This document shows, piece after piece, positions 29,388 through 37,634 of a DNA stretch of 64,000 nucleotides. How positions within the stretch are numbered: position 1 is the first letter of the stretch; each line of letters opens with the position of its first letter. A program made the translations under genes and the position numbers. The stretch is from a bacterium (GTDB taxonomy: Bacteria; Pseudomonadota; Gammaproteobacteria; UBA6186; Azoamicaceae). The notes under the pieces were generated by a model that searched no databases, was not told where the DNA came from, and was given only the letters and a program-made list of their open reading frames with translations. The stretch lies in NCBI GenBank assembly GCA_027364575.1, contig DAHXPC010000005.1, positions 1 through 64,000 of the forward strand. The letters run 5' to 3'.

Positions 29388-30795
29388 GGCCCTGAAAAAG
29401 TTTCTATGCACATAACGGCGCACTCGCTCTAAGCTCCATTTTTTGTAATAAAAATCGAATAATTTTTCTAATGTTAAAGGCGCAACCCGACAATAATGCA
29501 TTTAGCTGATCCCCAATTTGGCCTAGCAAATAGTTTCTGCATAAACGATTATCTCCCTTAAGGTGACCAATAATTGGCTCTATTCTTGACCTTCTTCTAA
29601 GCAGTTTTTGCAGGGTATTTGATAATCCCTTGCGCTCGGTAACATAAATTTCTACATCCTTAGGATGATTTTCTTTTCCTCGATAGCCCTTATCGACAAA
29701 AGCTTGTTTTGGTTTTATCCCAGTTAACTTATGAACTTGTGTCAATGCGCCATTTAAAGTATGACCATCATAAGGATTTCCATGGCAAGCAGAAATTCCA
29801 ATTACCCAGAGCTTATCAGCTGTAGTCGTAACAGAAACTTTGCATCCAAATTCATATTTCTTATGGATTTTACCTTTTGCTATGCATTCTACTTCCGGTG
29901 CATGAAGACTATAGAGTTTGTTTTTATCTTCCTTCTTTTGGGCTAACAAGCGTTTAGCCGTCAATAATTGAGCTTTTAATTGCTCATCTGGATTTAAATT
30001 TTTGCGCTCAATATCTCTGATGACACGACCTAAATAATTTTTTATTTTTTTAGTTTGCTTTTGGGCTCTCTGGAATTGTTGAGCTTGAACATATCTCGAT
30101 TGTTTAATTAGAGCTTTTTTGCTTAGGCGTACATAACTTTGTCTTAATGCAACTTTGCGAGCATACGACATCTTTACTAATACTGATCGCATTTTATGGC
30201 AAAGCCTAGCATCCGTTGGAAAAGTAATTGCCTTTTCTTGGACGGTTGTATCTATGTTGATGCGACTACAAGATTTTTCATTAATAAATGAAAGACGTTT
30301 TGCGGTATTCAAAGTTTCAGTGAGCAATTTTTCAACGCCTTCTATTCCTAAGCGTTTTCTCCATTTAACCAGCGTGGTAGGATGACAAGGAACCTCATGA
30401 ACAAAATATTCTAAACCGCAGAAATATTGCCAATAAGGATTCTCACAAAATTTCTCAACAACGGTTTCATCGCTTTCATTCTCCAAATATTTTAAATAAT
30501 GCAGACCTGCCATCACTCTGATAGGGATGCTAGGTCTCCCCATTGCTTCGCGATAAAACTGGCCAAAATTTTCCGAAAGGTAATCCCAGTTTAAAATATT
30601 GGCAAGCTGGTAAAGACCATGGTTTTTATCGAGCAAAACATCTAATTTAATACGATTGCTACTGTTTTTATCAGGAGTTTTAATAATCATAATTGCAAGC
30701 TTCCTATTAGAATTAATAAAAACCTTGCAATATTTTAGCCTTATTTCTTAAGGGAATGCTAGAGATTCTCGGGCCAAAACCATTTTTTCAGGGCC
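29388..30795 (-). mobile_element. IS5-type insertion sequence
   Basis: About 1.4 kb bounded by near-perfect inverted repeats: GGCCCTGAAAAA at 29388-29399 and its complement at 30784-30795. The similarity extends outward to TAGTNGGCCC on both sides. It encodes one transposase (29404-30690). The target duplication could not be fixed: the flanks share only a few bases. It sits 160 bp after the CAU tRNA. Confidence 0.85.
29404..30690 (-). CDS. IS5 family DDE transposase
   Basis: 428 residues and apparently intact. The N-terminal IS5-type helix-turn-helix region has GRPSIPIRVMAGLHYLKYLE and NPYWQYFCG. The DDE residues lie in NIDTTVQEKAI, FVDKGYRGKE and RSRIEPIIGHLK, followed by the conserved C-terminal GCAFNIRKI. 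It fills the element between its inverted repeats, which suggests a recent, still-functional copy amid older decayed sequence. Confidence 0.9.
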   Translation of the reverse strand: MIIKTPDKNSSNRIKLDVLLDKNHGLYQLANILNWDYLSENFGQFYREAMGRPSIPIRVMAGLHYLKYLENESDETVVEKFCENPYWQYFCGLEYFVHEVPCHPTTLVKWRKRLGIEGVEKLLTETLNTAKRLSFINEKSCSRINIDTTVQEKAITFPTDARLCHKMRSVLVKMSYARKVALRQSYVRLSKKALIKQSRYVQAQQFQRAQKQTKKIKNYLGRVIRDIERKNLNPDEQLKAQLLTAKRLLAQKKEDKNKLYSLHAPEVECIAKGKIHKKYEFGCKVSVTTTADKLWVIGISACHGNPYDGHTLNGALTQVHKLTGIKPKQAFVDKGYRGKENHPKDVEIYVTERKGLSNTLQKLLRRRSRIEPIIGHLKGDNRLCRNYLLGQIGDQLNALLSGCAFNIRKIIRFLLQKMELRASAPLCA

Positions 30796-30928
30796 GACTA
30801 CTTAAGTTTGAATACGATCTAAAAATAAGCCAAAAAGCTTAAGTTCCGTCTAAAAGCAATGTGTTTATGCACAAAGATTATTTATCAAAAATAACTGATA
30901 AAGTCAATAATATAATAACCATTGGAGC

Positions 30929-31183
30929 TAAGTTTTCTCGTTTAAGTTCTTTATGTTTTTCCTACGGAGTAGGAAGGGGGGATACAATTTGTACCCACCC
31001 TTTGTTAAATTCAGGATCCCTACATCGCATAGCATTAAGATATAGGCTTGGATTGCTGGAATCTGTTAGGGCAACGATTACATCAAGAACGACGTACCAC
31101 CATTCCTCATTATGTAGAACATGACGAATGTTATAATCATTAAAAGCTAGAATTGGTTTTTCGGATTCAATCCCTTTGCCCAT
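30929..31183 (-). pseudogene. BRO-N domain (phage antirepressor-like) gene, internally deleted
   Basis: From ATG 31183 (GGGAG 7 nt upstream) 73 codons encode a BRO-N domain: HNEEWWYVVLDVIVALTDSS then NPSLYLNAMR, GWVQIVSPLPTP, and a stop at 30962. Intact relatives, from memory, run on for 100-200 residues. Beyond the stop, in the same frame, the sequence reads EKHKELKRENL. This resembles a motif near the C-terminus of these proteins (H-K-x-L-K-x-E-N-L). The middle of the gene therefore seems deleted and the rest lost. Such proteins occur on phages and integrated elements. Confidence 0.6.
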
Positions 31184-31341
31184 TATATAACTCCCAATTT
31201 TTAATGTAAGCCCATTGGAAGCACCACAAAATATAATTCCCTGAAACGCACTAGACCTTATTATAATCAAAGTGTATATAATACAAGCCTTTTTAAGGCT
31301 GAATAGGATTTGTTAAAACTGGTTCAGGTACCCGCAAAATA

Positions 31342-31387
31342 ACTCATAATCCCCTGGTCCTAGGTTCGATTCCTAATGGGTCCATCA
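31342..31387 (+). repeat. Copy of the tRNA-CAU 3' half, candidate attachment-site remnant
   Basis: 46 bp aligned without gaps to 29181-29226, from the anticodon loop through CCA, with 5 differences. No 5' half precedes it, so it is not a gene. Direct duplication of a tRNA 3' end is the usual footprint of integrase-mediated insertion. Some similarity continues downstream (CAGCAC, then TCATCTAT) in both copies. Base changes in the T arm and CCA show that it is old. Confidence 0.75.
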
Positions 31388-31562
31388 TTAAATCTGAACC
31401 AGCACACATTATTCATCTATCAACTGTGAAGGCTCTGATAAAGGAACAGTGTTCATCATTATCCTATTGAGAGCCGCTGGAGGCATCATAGCCCACAGGT
31501 TGAAAAGCACGACGCAAGCTTGGATGTTACACTGTGCTGACTCAGGCCATGGACCCACTAAA

Positions 31563-32435
31563 TTAACCTTTGTCTTTGGCTTTCAGGTAAGTAAGACATA
31601 AATTGGAAGCAATAATGATAATGCTTCCAAGATAAATATGCGGGTTTGGAATTTCATTAAAAACAAATACCCCGATAGGGACCATAAAAATTAACCGGAT
31701 GTATTCAAAAGAGGATAAAAATGAAATTTTCTCAAGCCTAATTGCTTTTAGATAACAATATTGTGAGAGCATACCCGTGCAACCCAATAAAAATAAAAGA
31801 AAAAATTCTTGTGCATTTGGTCTTTGCCAAAAATAATAGGTTGGAATTGAAGTGAAAAGCACGCTAAGCAGGGTGGTGAGAAATAAAATCTGTTTGGCCG
31901 AATCCGTCCTTGAAATTTTATTTGCCATGATAATGGCACAGCTTGCAAGAAAATTAGCAAGTAACCCAATTGTAATGTAAGAAAAATGAAATGATAGGGT
32001 CGGTCTTGTAATAATCAAAACGCCTATATATCCAATAATAATTAAAATCCAATGCGATAAGCTAACTTTTTCTTTTAAAAATAGAATGGATAGTAAAATT
32101 GTAAAAATTGGGGTGGTAAATCCAATAGACGTTGCAAGGGCTAATGGCAAATGGGTATACGTAAAATAAGTGCAAAACATAGCTGCACAGACACAACTTG
32201 TACGCAATAAATAAAGCCCTATATTGTTTGTTTTAAGTTTTGTGGTTTTATCAAACATAAAGGGTAATAATAAAATTAGACCAAATAACAATCTCATAAA
32301 TATTTTAACTAAAGTATGTACTTCTGAGCCTAAGAATTTAGAGATGCTCATTGTAATGCTAAAAAATATCATAGAAAGGACAATCCATAAAATGCCCGTT
32401 AATTTATTTTTATGTATGTCCATTTTTTCAATCAT
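31563..32435 (-). CDS. EamA/DMT family transporter
   Basis: 290-residue membrane protein with about ten hydrophobic helices in two EamA repeats (LTGILWIVLSMIFFSITMSI at the N-terminus, LLANFLASCAIIMANKISR opening the second half). Drug/metabolite transporters of this type usually export amino acids or other small molecules. No clear ribosome-binding site is seen, and an ATG 4 codons downstream is possible. A second, different EamA protein lies at 34403-35347. Confidence 0.85.
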   Translation of the reverse strand: MIEKMDIHKNKLTGILWIVLSMIFFSITMSISKFLGSEVHTLVKIFMRLLFGLILLLPFMFDKTTKLKTNNIGLYLLRTSCVCAAMFCTYFTYTHLPLALATSIGFTTPIFTILLSILFLKEKVSLSHWILIIIGYIGVLIITRPTLSFHFSYITIGLLANFLASCAIIMANKISRTDSAKQILFLTTLLSVLFTSIPTYYFWQRPNAQEFFLLFLLGCTGMLSQYCYLKAIRLEKISFLSSFEYIRLIFMVPIGVFVFNEIPNPHIYLGSIIIIASNLCLTYLKAKDKG

Positions 32436-32619
32436 ATAATAATCATTGTTTAAATTTCGAAAAGCCCTAAGGCAATATTGTCAATGCTCAAAAATCATTC
32501 TCCTATAAGAAACAATCTTATCACAGGATGAGGGTCATTTGATGAAAATAATGGCGGTGAGTAAAGGAATAGCCCGGTAGAAAGGCGCTGTGCCAGGTGT
32601 TAATGCATTCCAGCTGTCG

Positions 32620-33072
32620 TTAACTTGAATTTACGTGAATATTAAGCCTTTTTAAAACCATGGATTGTTCTTGAGTGGTTTTAGGTAAAATGTCGCGTAG
32701 GGTATATTTTTCTAAAACTGAAACAAAGGCATGACTGGCTTCGTCTAAAAATTGATTTAAACGACAAATTCCATTCATGGGACAAGCCGGCTTTTCGCAA
32801 TCAATGACTTTAAAGGTGGGTTCAAAATTTTTAATGATATTCGCTAATGGAATGGTTAAAGACTGTGGATTAAACAGTAGACCACCCCCTTTGCCGCGAA
32901 TTGTATGTATATATTCCAGCTTTGAAAGTCTGCTGATAATTTTGGTCAGATGTTCACGCGCAATTAAAAAATTTGTTGCGATATCATCAATAGAACAGAG
33001 GTGGTCTTGCTTTTGCATCGCTAGAAACAGTAGGACACGCAGCGCAAAATCTGTTTTTTTAGTTAGCTGCAT
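32620..33072 (-). CDS. nsrR: Nitric-oxide-sensing repressor NsrR (Rrf2 family)
   Basis: 150 residues from the ATG at 33072. The winged helix is typical of Rrf2 (LTKKTDFALRVLLFLAM, AREHLTKIISRL, RGKGGGLLF). Three cysteines C92, C97 and C103 in CEKPACPMNGIC match the spacing of the Fe-S ligands of E. coli NsrR, which lose DNA binding when NO attacks the cluster. The start overlaps the end of the alternative oxidase gene by 14 bp, so both come from one mRNA. An NsrR-like operator precedes the oxidase, so the repressor should regulate its own operon. Confidence 0.87.
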   Translation of the reverse strand: MQLTKKTDFALRVLLFLAMQKQDHLCSIDDIATNFLIAREHLTKIISRLSKLEYIHTIRGKGGGLLFNPQSLTIPLANIIKNFEPTFKVIDCEKPACPMNGICRLNQFLDEASHAFVSVLEKYTLRDILPKTTQEQSMVLKRLNIHVNSS

Positions 33073-33724
33073 CGGATTTGGCATCTTTTTCAATATTAGG
33101 CATTGGGGTCAAGATCTTATAGCCTTGAGCTAATTTGTCTGCCAAATGGTGGTTGGCATCTCGATGCCGCATTTCATCTTCGCGCACAGCCAGTATGACA
33201 TCCCGCAAGGTTGAATGCTCGGGAAGGTGCCAGTAACGCATTGCAATATCCGGCGCGGGGCAATTGATAATTCTACCCGAATCGATTTCCTCTAAATAAT
33301 GGGTATAGCTTATTACTGCTTCTTCCTCTAGATAACCCACAAAACGATGCGCTGATTTTTGGGATAAAATATACATTGAAAAATACATGAGGATGAAGAT
33401 GCCTTGAGCAACAAAAATGATAAAACGTTCAAACCAATTCGGTTGAGCAATATAGACAAATGTCATTAAGTGAATACGTTCATTATCGGCTTCATTCAGT
33501 AATTTTTTGATCCAACCTTCATCATTCCGAATTTTTCGCAAACAACTAAAATGTAACAATGCTGCACCCACCATGCCAGGGACAGCAGCGACTGTCTCTA
33601 ATACGATGGCGCGATTACCATAGCGTTTTCGAAAAAAACTATCCGCAAAAAATCGAAAAAATTTGACTAGGCCCAAGGCAATTTTATCAGAGATTTGATC
33701 CGCGGATCGATGAGAGGTGTGCAC
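33059..33724 (-). CDS. aox: Alternative oxidase (di-iron ubiquinol oxidase)
   Basis: 221-residue AOX. The six di-iron ligands are recognisable: E43 in LETVAAVPGM, E82 and H85 in NERIHLM, E133/E134 in LEEEAV, and E184 and H187 in REDEMRHRDANHH. A hydrophobic segment (FIIFVAQGIFILMYFSMYIL) fits monotopic membrane attachment. AOX passes electrons from ubiquinol to O2 without pumping protons and resists NO and cyanide. It is common in plants, fungi and protists and less so in bacteria; in Vibrio fischeri it is NsrR-regulated. Start is GTG with AGGAAG 8 nt upstream. Confidence 0.93.
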   Translation of the reverse strand: MHTSHRSADQISDKIALGLVKFFRFFADSFFRKRYGNRAIVLETVAAVPGMVGAALLHFSCLRKIRNDEGWIKKLLNEADNERIHLMTFVYIAQPNWFERFIIFVAQGIFILMYFSMYILSQKSAHRFVGYLEEEAVISYTHYLEEIDSGRIINCPAPDIAMRYWHLPEHSTLRDVILAVREDEMRHRDANHHLADKLAQGYKILTPMPNIEKDAKSDAAN

Positions 33725-33756
33725 AGTTTTGGCTTCCTGATAGATATAGATACTAC

Positions 33757-33788
33757 ATAATAGTAAAGGTGCATATAAAATGCAACTT
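33757..33788 (-). promoter_or_regulatory. aox-nsrR promoter with an NsrR operator over the -35
   Basis: On the minus strand, -35 TTGCAT (33785-33780), a 17-bp spacer and -10 TATTAT (33762-33757) form a strong promoter about 30 bp before the aox start. An imperfect palindrome at 33766-33788, with halves AAGGTGCATAT and AAATGCAACTT around a central A, matches the E. coli NsrR consensus (AAGATGCATTT-N-AAATGCATCTT) at most positions and overlaps the -35. NsrR binding would block polymerase until NO arrives. Confidence 0.7.
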
Positions 33789-33845
33789 TTAAGTTAGTAT
33801 TGATAACCGTTATGTCTGCGTAGGCGAAGGTAGGGTAGTAAAAAC

Positions 33846-34322
33846 TCAAATCAAATTATTTTCATACCAAAGGGGAAGTTTTCTTTTACGCCAGGTTGCG
33901 AATTTGCGCTTACCAAAAATGTAGAAATTTCTATAGGCTTTAACAGGGTTGTTGGGGACCTTAAATTCTTCTGGCATTACCTGAGGATGCTCTAGTAACC
34001 CAATATTGGGGAGAAAAATAGGCGTGGTGAGATCTTTAACAACTGTAAAGGATTTGTGAATCTTTTCACCATATCGATATTGATATTCATCGTGAAGTGC
34101 ATACACCAGTGCTTTTAGCCATAACCAATTTTGTAAACTTTGACCAGCCCATATTGTGCAAGGATGGTTTTGGTGAGAAGGCTTATAGGGCACCTCTATT
34201 CCATTAAGATGTGATACGGTACATAATATTTGGGCAGATTCTAAAATCATTTTAATAACATGTTGATCGCAATGATATTGAGCGCAACGTTTAATATTAT
34301 TATCTAATAAGAAAATATTCAT
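33846..34322 (-). CDS. Conserved phage-type protein of unknown function
   Basis: 158 residues. It resembles a family I know from phage genomes, marked by an N-terminal MNIFLLDNNIKRCAQYHCDQ block followed by HVIKMILESAQIL, then NHPCTIWAGQS, LHDEYQYRYG, the PVKAYRNFY motif and a basic tail. No function is established. The conserved Cys, His and Asp residues near the N-terminus could be a metal or active site. It may have arrived with mobile DNA, like other items in this region. Confidence 0.75.
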   Translation of the reverse strand: MNIFLLDNNIKRCAQYHCDQHVIKMILESAQILCTVSHLNGIEVPYKPSHQNHPCTIWAGQSLQNWLWLKALVYALHDEYQYRYGEKIHKSFTVVKDLTTPIFLPNIGLLEHPQVMPEEFKVPNNPVKAYRNFYIFGKRKFATWRKRKLPLWYENNLI

Positions 34323-34402
34323 GGTTTAATGCTATCACACATATATTTATAATATAAGTGTATTCGGTATTGCCCACCCGTATTATTTCTTAAATGGCTT
34401 TT

Positions 34403-35347
34403 TTAAGATGACCGTTGATATGTTCCCAAAAAAAGAGAGCTCATAATAAACAACATCCCAAGGCTATCATAAAGGGTTAGGGTTTCGTTTAAGAATAGAT
34501 AGGCCAATAGAGTTGTGCTGATAGGCATAACCCCCATAAATAAGGCGGCGGTATTGGCACTAATGTGTTTGAGTCCTTGATACCAAAATGTAAAAAAGAA
34601 AATACTACCCAATGCATATGTGACAATCAGCAGCCAATGAAGTGCAGATAGTTCAAAGAGGGTATGCATGTTGTTTGTTAAAGCCAAAGGGATAAATAAC
34701 AGGGCATTGAATCCATTGGCCAATAGGGTTTTGGCTCTAGAAGAAATAGGCGATTTCAGCAGTTTTGCCAAGATGGTAAAAAGTGCCTCGGGGATAATCG
34801 CGAGAAACACCAGAAATATTCCCCATACCTGATGATGGGACGGCTCTATTCTGTCGGATTTGCCGACACTTAATACAAAAATGCCAACAATGCATAAAAG
34901 GATCGCAACGATTTTTTCTTTAGATAATCGTTCTTTTAGGATAAAAAATGAAAATACAGCAACCAATGCGGGCACACCACTGTTAATGATTCCAGCGGTT
35001 GTCGCGGTTGTATACTGTAAGCCTGAAAGCGTAAATACATTAAATAAAAACCCAGCACAGAGCGCCTGTAAAAATAGATTAAGCCACTCGGACGACTGAA
35101 GCATTTTAACTTCTTGAAGACTATTTGAAAATTGCTTAAGCCCGCCGAAACAAATAGGCAAAATAAAACCAATTGAAAAACGAATAAACAGCAGAGCGCA
35201 AATGGGAATAGAATCCATTAAGAATTTCCCTAAAATAATATTTGCCCCAATGCAAAATTGGCCTATCGATAGATAAAGGTAACCGGTCAGTGTTGTTTTA
35301 TTCACGGCATATCCAGGGTTGTATGCTGCATTTAATGATGGCGTCAA
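34403..35347 (-). CDS. EamA/DMT family transporter
   Basis: 314 residues, about ten membrane helices in two EamA repeats (LYLSIGQFCIGANIILGKFL; GVPALVAVFSFFILKERLSK closing the first repeat; MGVMPISTTLLAYLFLNETL near the end). Likely an exporter of small metabolites; substrate unknown. It is not a close copy of the EamA protein at 31563-32435. The final repeat and the ERLSK/NETLT boundary motifs are typical. Confidence 0.86.
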   Translation of the reverse strand: MTPSLNAAYNPGYAVNKTTLTGYLYLSIGQFCIGANIILGKFLMDSIPICALLFIRFSIGFILPICFGGLKQFSNSLQEVKMLQSSEWLNLFLQALCAGFLFNVFTLSGLQYTTATTAGIINSGVPALVAVFSFFILKERLSKEKIVAILLCIVGIFVLSVGKSDRIEPSHHQVWGIFLVFLAIIPEALFTILAKLLKSPISSRAKTLLANGFNALLFIPLALTNNMHTLFELSALHWLLIVTYALGSIFFFTFWYQGLKHISANTAALFMGVMPISTTLLAYLFLNETLTLYDSLGMLFIMSSLFLGTYQRSS

Positions 35348-35432
35348 TTATGTTGTAAGATCGCCCTTCAGTATAGATCCAGCAAAAAATAATTTGGCTA
35401 ACCAAATAATGTTATGGGTGCACAAATTCGGG

Positions 35433-35681
35433 TTAGGAGTCTTTGCCTATCCCATGTTTTTTCCAATGAATATATCCATAGACATTCAGAGCGAGAGAGA
35501 ATACGCAGAAGATGGCTTGAGAATAAAGTCCTAATTTAAAGTCCCGAATCGCCCAATAGATGGTACAGATCGACCAGATAACAAAACATAGCCTTTTCCC
35601 TCGGGCGTTTAACCAGCGGCCATATTTGCCGGATAAGCTGGCTATAATATCTAGGATTTCACCTGTCCAGTTAATGTTCAT
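35433..35681 (-). CDS. Small membrane protein, PnuC/YgjV-like
   Basis: 82 residues from the ATG at 35681, with GGGGG 7 nt upstream. Two hydrophobic helices (LCFVIWSICTIYWAIRDF and QAIFCVFSLALNVYGYIHW) and a short basic loop resemble one repeat of the PnuC-like/YgjV family. Function not established. It lies 85 bp before the EamA gene on the same strand. Confidence 0.6.
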   Translation of the reverse strand: MNINWTGEILDIIASLSGKYGRWLNARGKRLCFVIWSICTIYWAIRDFKLGLYSQAIFCVFSLALNVYGYIHWKKHGIGKDS

Positions 35682-35846
35682 CAATGGGCCCCCATTACAT
35701 TTTTATAGCCACTTTTAAAGCTTTGCTCTATTACAGCATACTATGGCATAGAGGGCTTTGGGTTTTTAATGATGGCTTTAGTAGTTAGTCAATAAACAAT
35801 TGCTGTTCTATACTGATAGAGATAGGCAACAACTGAGTAATGCTTT

Positions 35847-37628
35847 ATGCAAGAACCCATGATAAACCAAAATCAACTATTGAAGTTTCCACTTCGTTCA
35901 GTATTAGCGGTGATTGCACTATCCGTGATTTTTTTCATCGTGATAGGGGCAATTAATACGCATAATATTTTAGCTTTTAAGACGATTGCGGATAGAGAAC
36001 TTCGAATTCACAAATTACAATATGAGCTGCTGCGAGCAGACAAGCTTTCTAATACAACCGTTAAAATGTATATCTTGACCCAAGATGAAAAATGGAAAAA
36101 CCAATATCAGGAATATGAAAAAATAATAACCAGAACCCTGAGAGAATTGTCAGATGCTATTAAACTGCCACAAGCCATCATCGTACTGGAGAAAGCGAGG
36201 CAAGCAAATGATGCGCAAACTCAAACAGAAACACAAGCTTTTGCTTTTATAAAGCAAGATAAAAAAGAAGCCGCACGACAAGCAATATTTAGTGAACGCT
36301 ATGAACAGTCAATATTGGCCTATGAACGAGGCATGGGCGATCTTGCAGAAGTGTTACGTCAAAATACCGAAAAAAATATTCATCAGGAAATACAAGCGGC
36401 AACTTACAGTAAAATATTGATTGCGTGTACTGGTTTCTTATGGCTAATCCTTTTTTACTTTGGCTATCGTCGATTAATACAGTGGAAAAAATTGTTAGAA
36501 GGCCTGAATCAAAGCCTGAACGCCTCAAAAAAAAGATATCACAATTTAATGACAAATGCGAGTTGCGGTATTTTCATTGTCAATCGAGAATCGAATATCT
36601 TAAACGCTAACACATGTGGGGAAGTGTTACTAGGGCTTTCAGAGCAGCAAATGCTTGGCAGAAATTTCTTGGATTTTATAGATGACAAGGATAAAGAGTA
36701 TGTGAGGCATTTGTTGGAAAATATTTTGTCGAATACGCCGCATAGTCCAGCACTCAGCTTTAAGGAAATTATTGTACGACCCGTAAACAGATCTTGTCGG
36801 ACAATATATTCTTCTGTTTTTCTAGAAAATATCGGGGCTGAACGCTTGTTGCAAATTGTGACAACGGATATAACTGAGGTTAACACCTTAAAAACACATG
36901 CGGTTTTACAAGATAGATTAACCAATATGGGTATGCTGGCTGCAGGAATTGCACATGAGATCAATAACCCCTTAAGTTGGATTTTAGGGAATTTGGAGCT
37001 TTTGCGCAGCCATGTTAAACATTTAATGCTTAATCCGAATCAGCCTGAGTTACTTAAAAAGTTTGATGCGATGGTAGAGAAAACGATAGAAGGCTCAAAA
37101 AGAGTGAGTGTGATTGTGAATAATTTTCTAGGTTTTTCAAGAAATGATGAATCGAAATTAGAAAAGGTTGATATTAATGAAATCTTAAATGCCGTGATTG
37201 AAATGATTACTCATGAGCTTAAATCCCGCGCAACACTTGAAAAAAGATGGGCACACGATTTGCCATTGGTTATGGGTAACAAGGGGAAATTACACCAAGT
37301 ATTTTTGAATTTGCTTATCAATGCAGTTCAAGCAAAACTTAAAGGTTCTGTGAAAGAAAACAAAATTCAAGTAATAGCTTCCTTAGCAAAGAAAAATGTT
37401 GTGATTGAAATCCGAGATACGGGCAATGGGATAAAGCCGGAAGATATGCCGCATATATTCGATCTCTTCTTTACCACCAAGCCCGTGGGCGAAGGGACGG
37501 GGTGTGGGTTATTTATCTGCCAAGATATTATTCAAAAAATGGGCGGTGAAATAAAGGTTGAAAGCACTGTCGGACAAGGCACAAGCTTTTTCGTTTATTT
37601 GGCAATTGACGAAGGGGACCTTAATTAA
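35847..37628 (+). CDS. Membrane sensor histidine kinase with PAS domain
   Basis: 593 residues. First membrane helix at about 18-40, a periplasmic helical region of about 145 residues, and a second helix at about 188-206. A PAS domain covers about 230-350 (NLMTNASCGIFIVN, MLGRNFLDFID). The HisKA box GIAHEINNPLSW carries H370, and the HATPase domain has NLLINAVQAK, EIRDTGNGI and GTGCGLFICQDII. This NtrB/DctB-like kinase probably phosphorylates the REC protein encoded 6 bp downstream. The signal is unknown; the periplasmic part resembles four-helix CHASE3-type sensors. Confidence 0.9.
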   Translation: MQEPMINQNQLLKFPLRSVLAVIALSVIFFIVIGAINTHNILAFKTIADRELRIHKLQYELLRADKLSNTTVKMYILTQDEKWKNQYQEYEKIITRTLRELSDAIKLPQAIIVLEKARQANDAQTQTETQAFAFIKQDKKEAARQAIFSERYEQSILAYERGMGDLAEVLRQNTEKNIHQEIQAATYSKILIACTGFLWLILFYFGYRRLIQWKKLLEGLNQSLNASKKRYHNLMTNASCGIFIVNRESNILNANTCGEVLLGLSEQQMLGRNFLDFIDDKDKEYVRHLLENILSNTPHSPALSFKEIIVRPVNRSCRTIYSSVFLENIGAERLLQIVTTDITEVNTLKTHAVLQDRLTNMGMLAAGIAHEINNPLSWILGNLELLRSHVKHLMLNPNQPELLKKFDAMVEKTIEGSKRVSVIVNNFLGFSRNDESKLEKVDINEILNAVIEMITHELKSRATLEKRWAHDLPLVMGNKGKLHQVFLNLLINAVQAKLKGSVKENKIQVIASLAKKNVVIEIRDTGNGIKPEDMPHIFDLFFTTKPVGEGTGCGLFICQDIIQKMGGEIKVESTVGQGTSFFVYLAIDEGDLN

Positions 37629-37634
37629 AATATT

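Noticed and set aside
29388..30795. A defined target-site duplication for the IS element
   Set aside because: The immediate flanks share only two or three bases under any choice of ends, so none is claimed.
31342..31387. A second functional CAU tRNA gene
   Set aside because: Only the 3' half is present and the T stem and CCA are mutated; nothing upstream can form the acceptor 5' strand, D arm or full anticodon stem.
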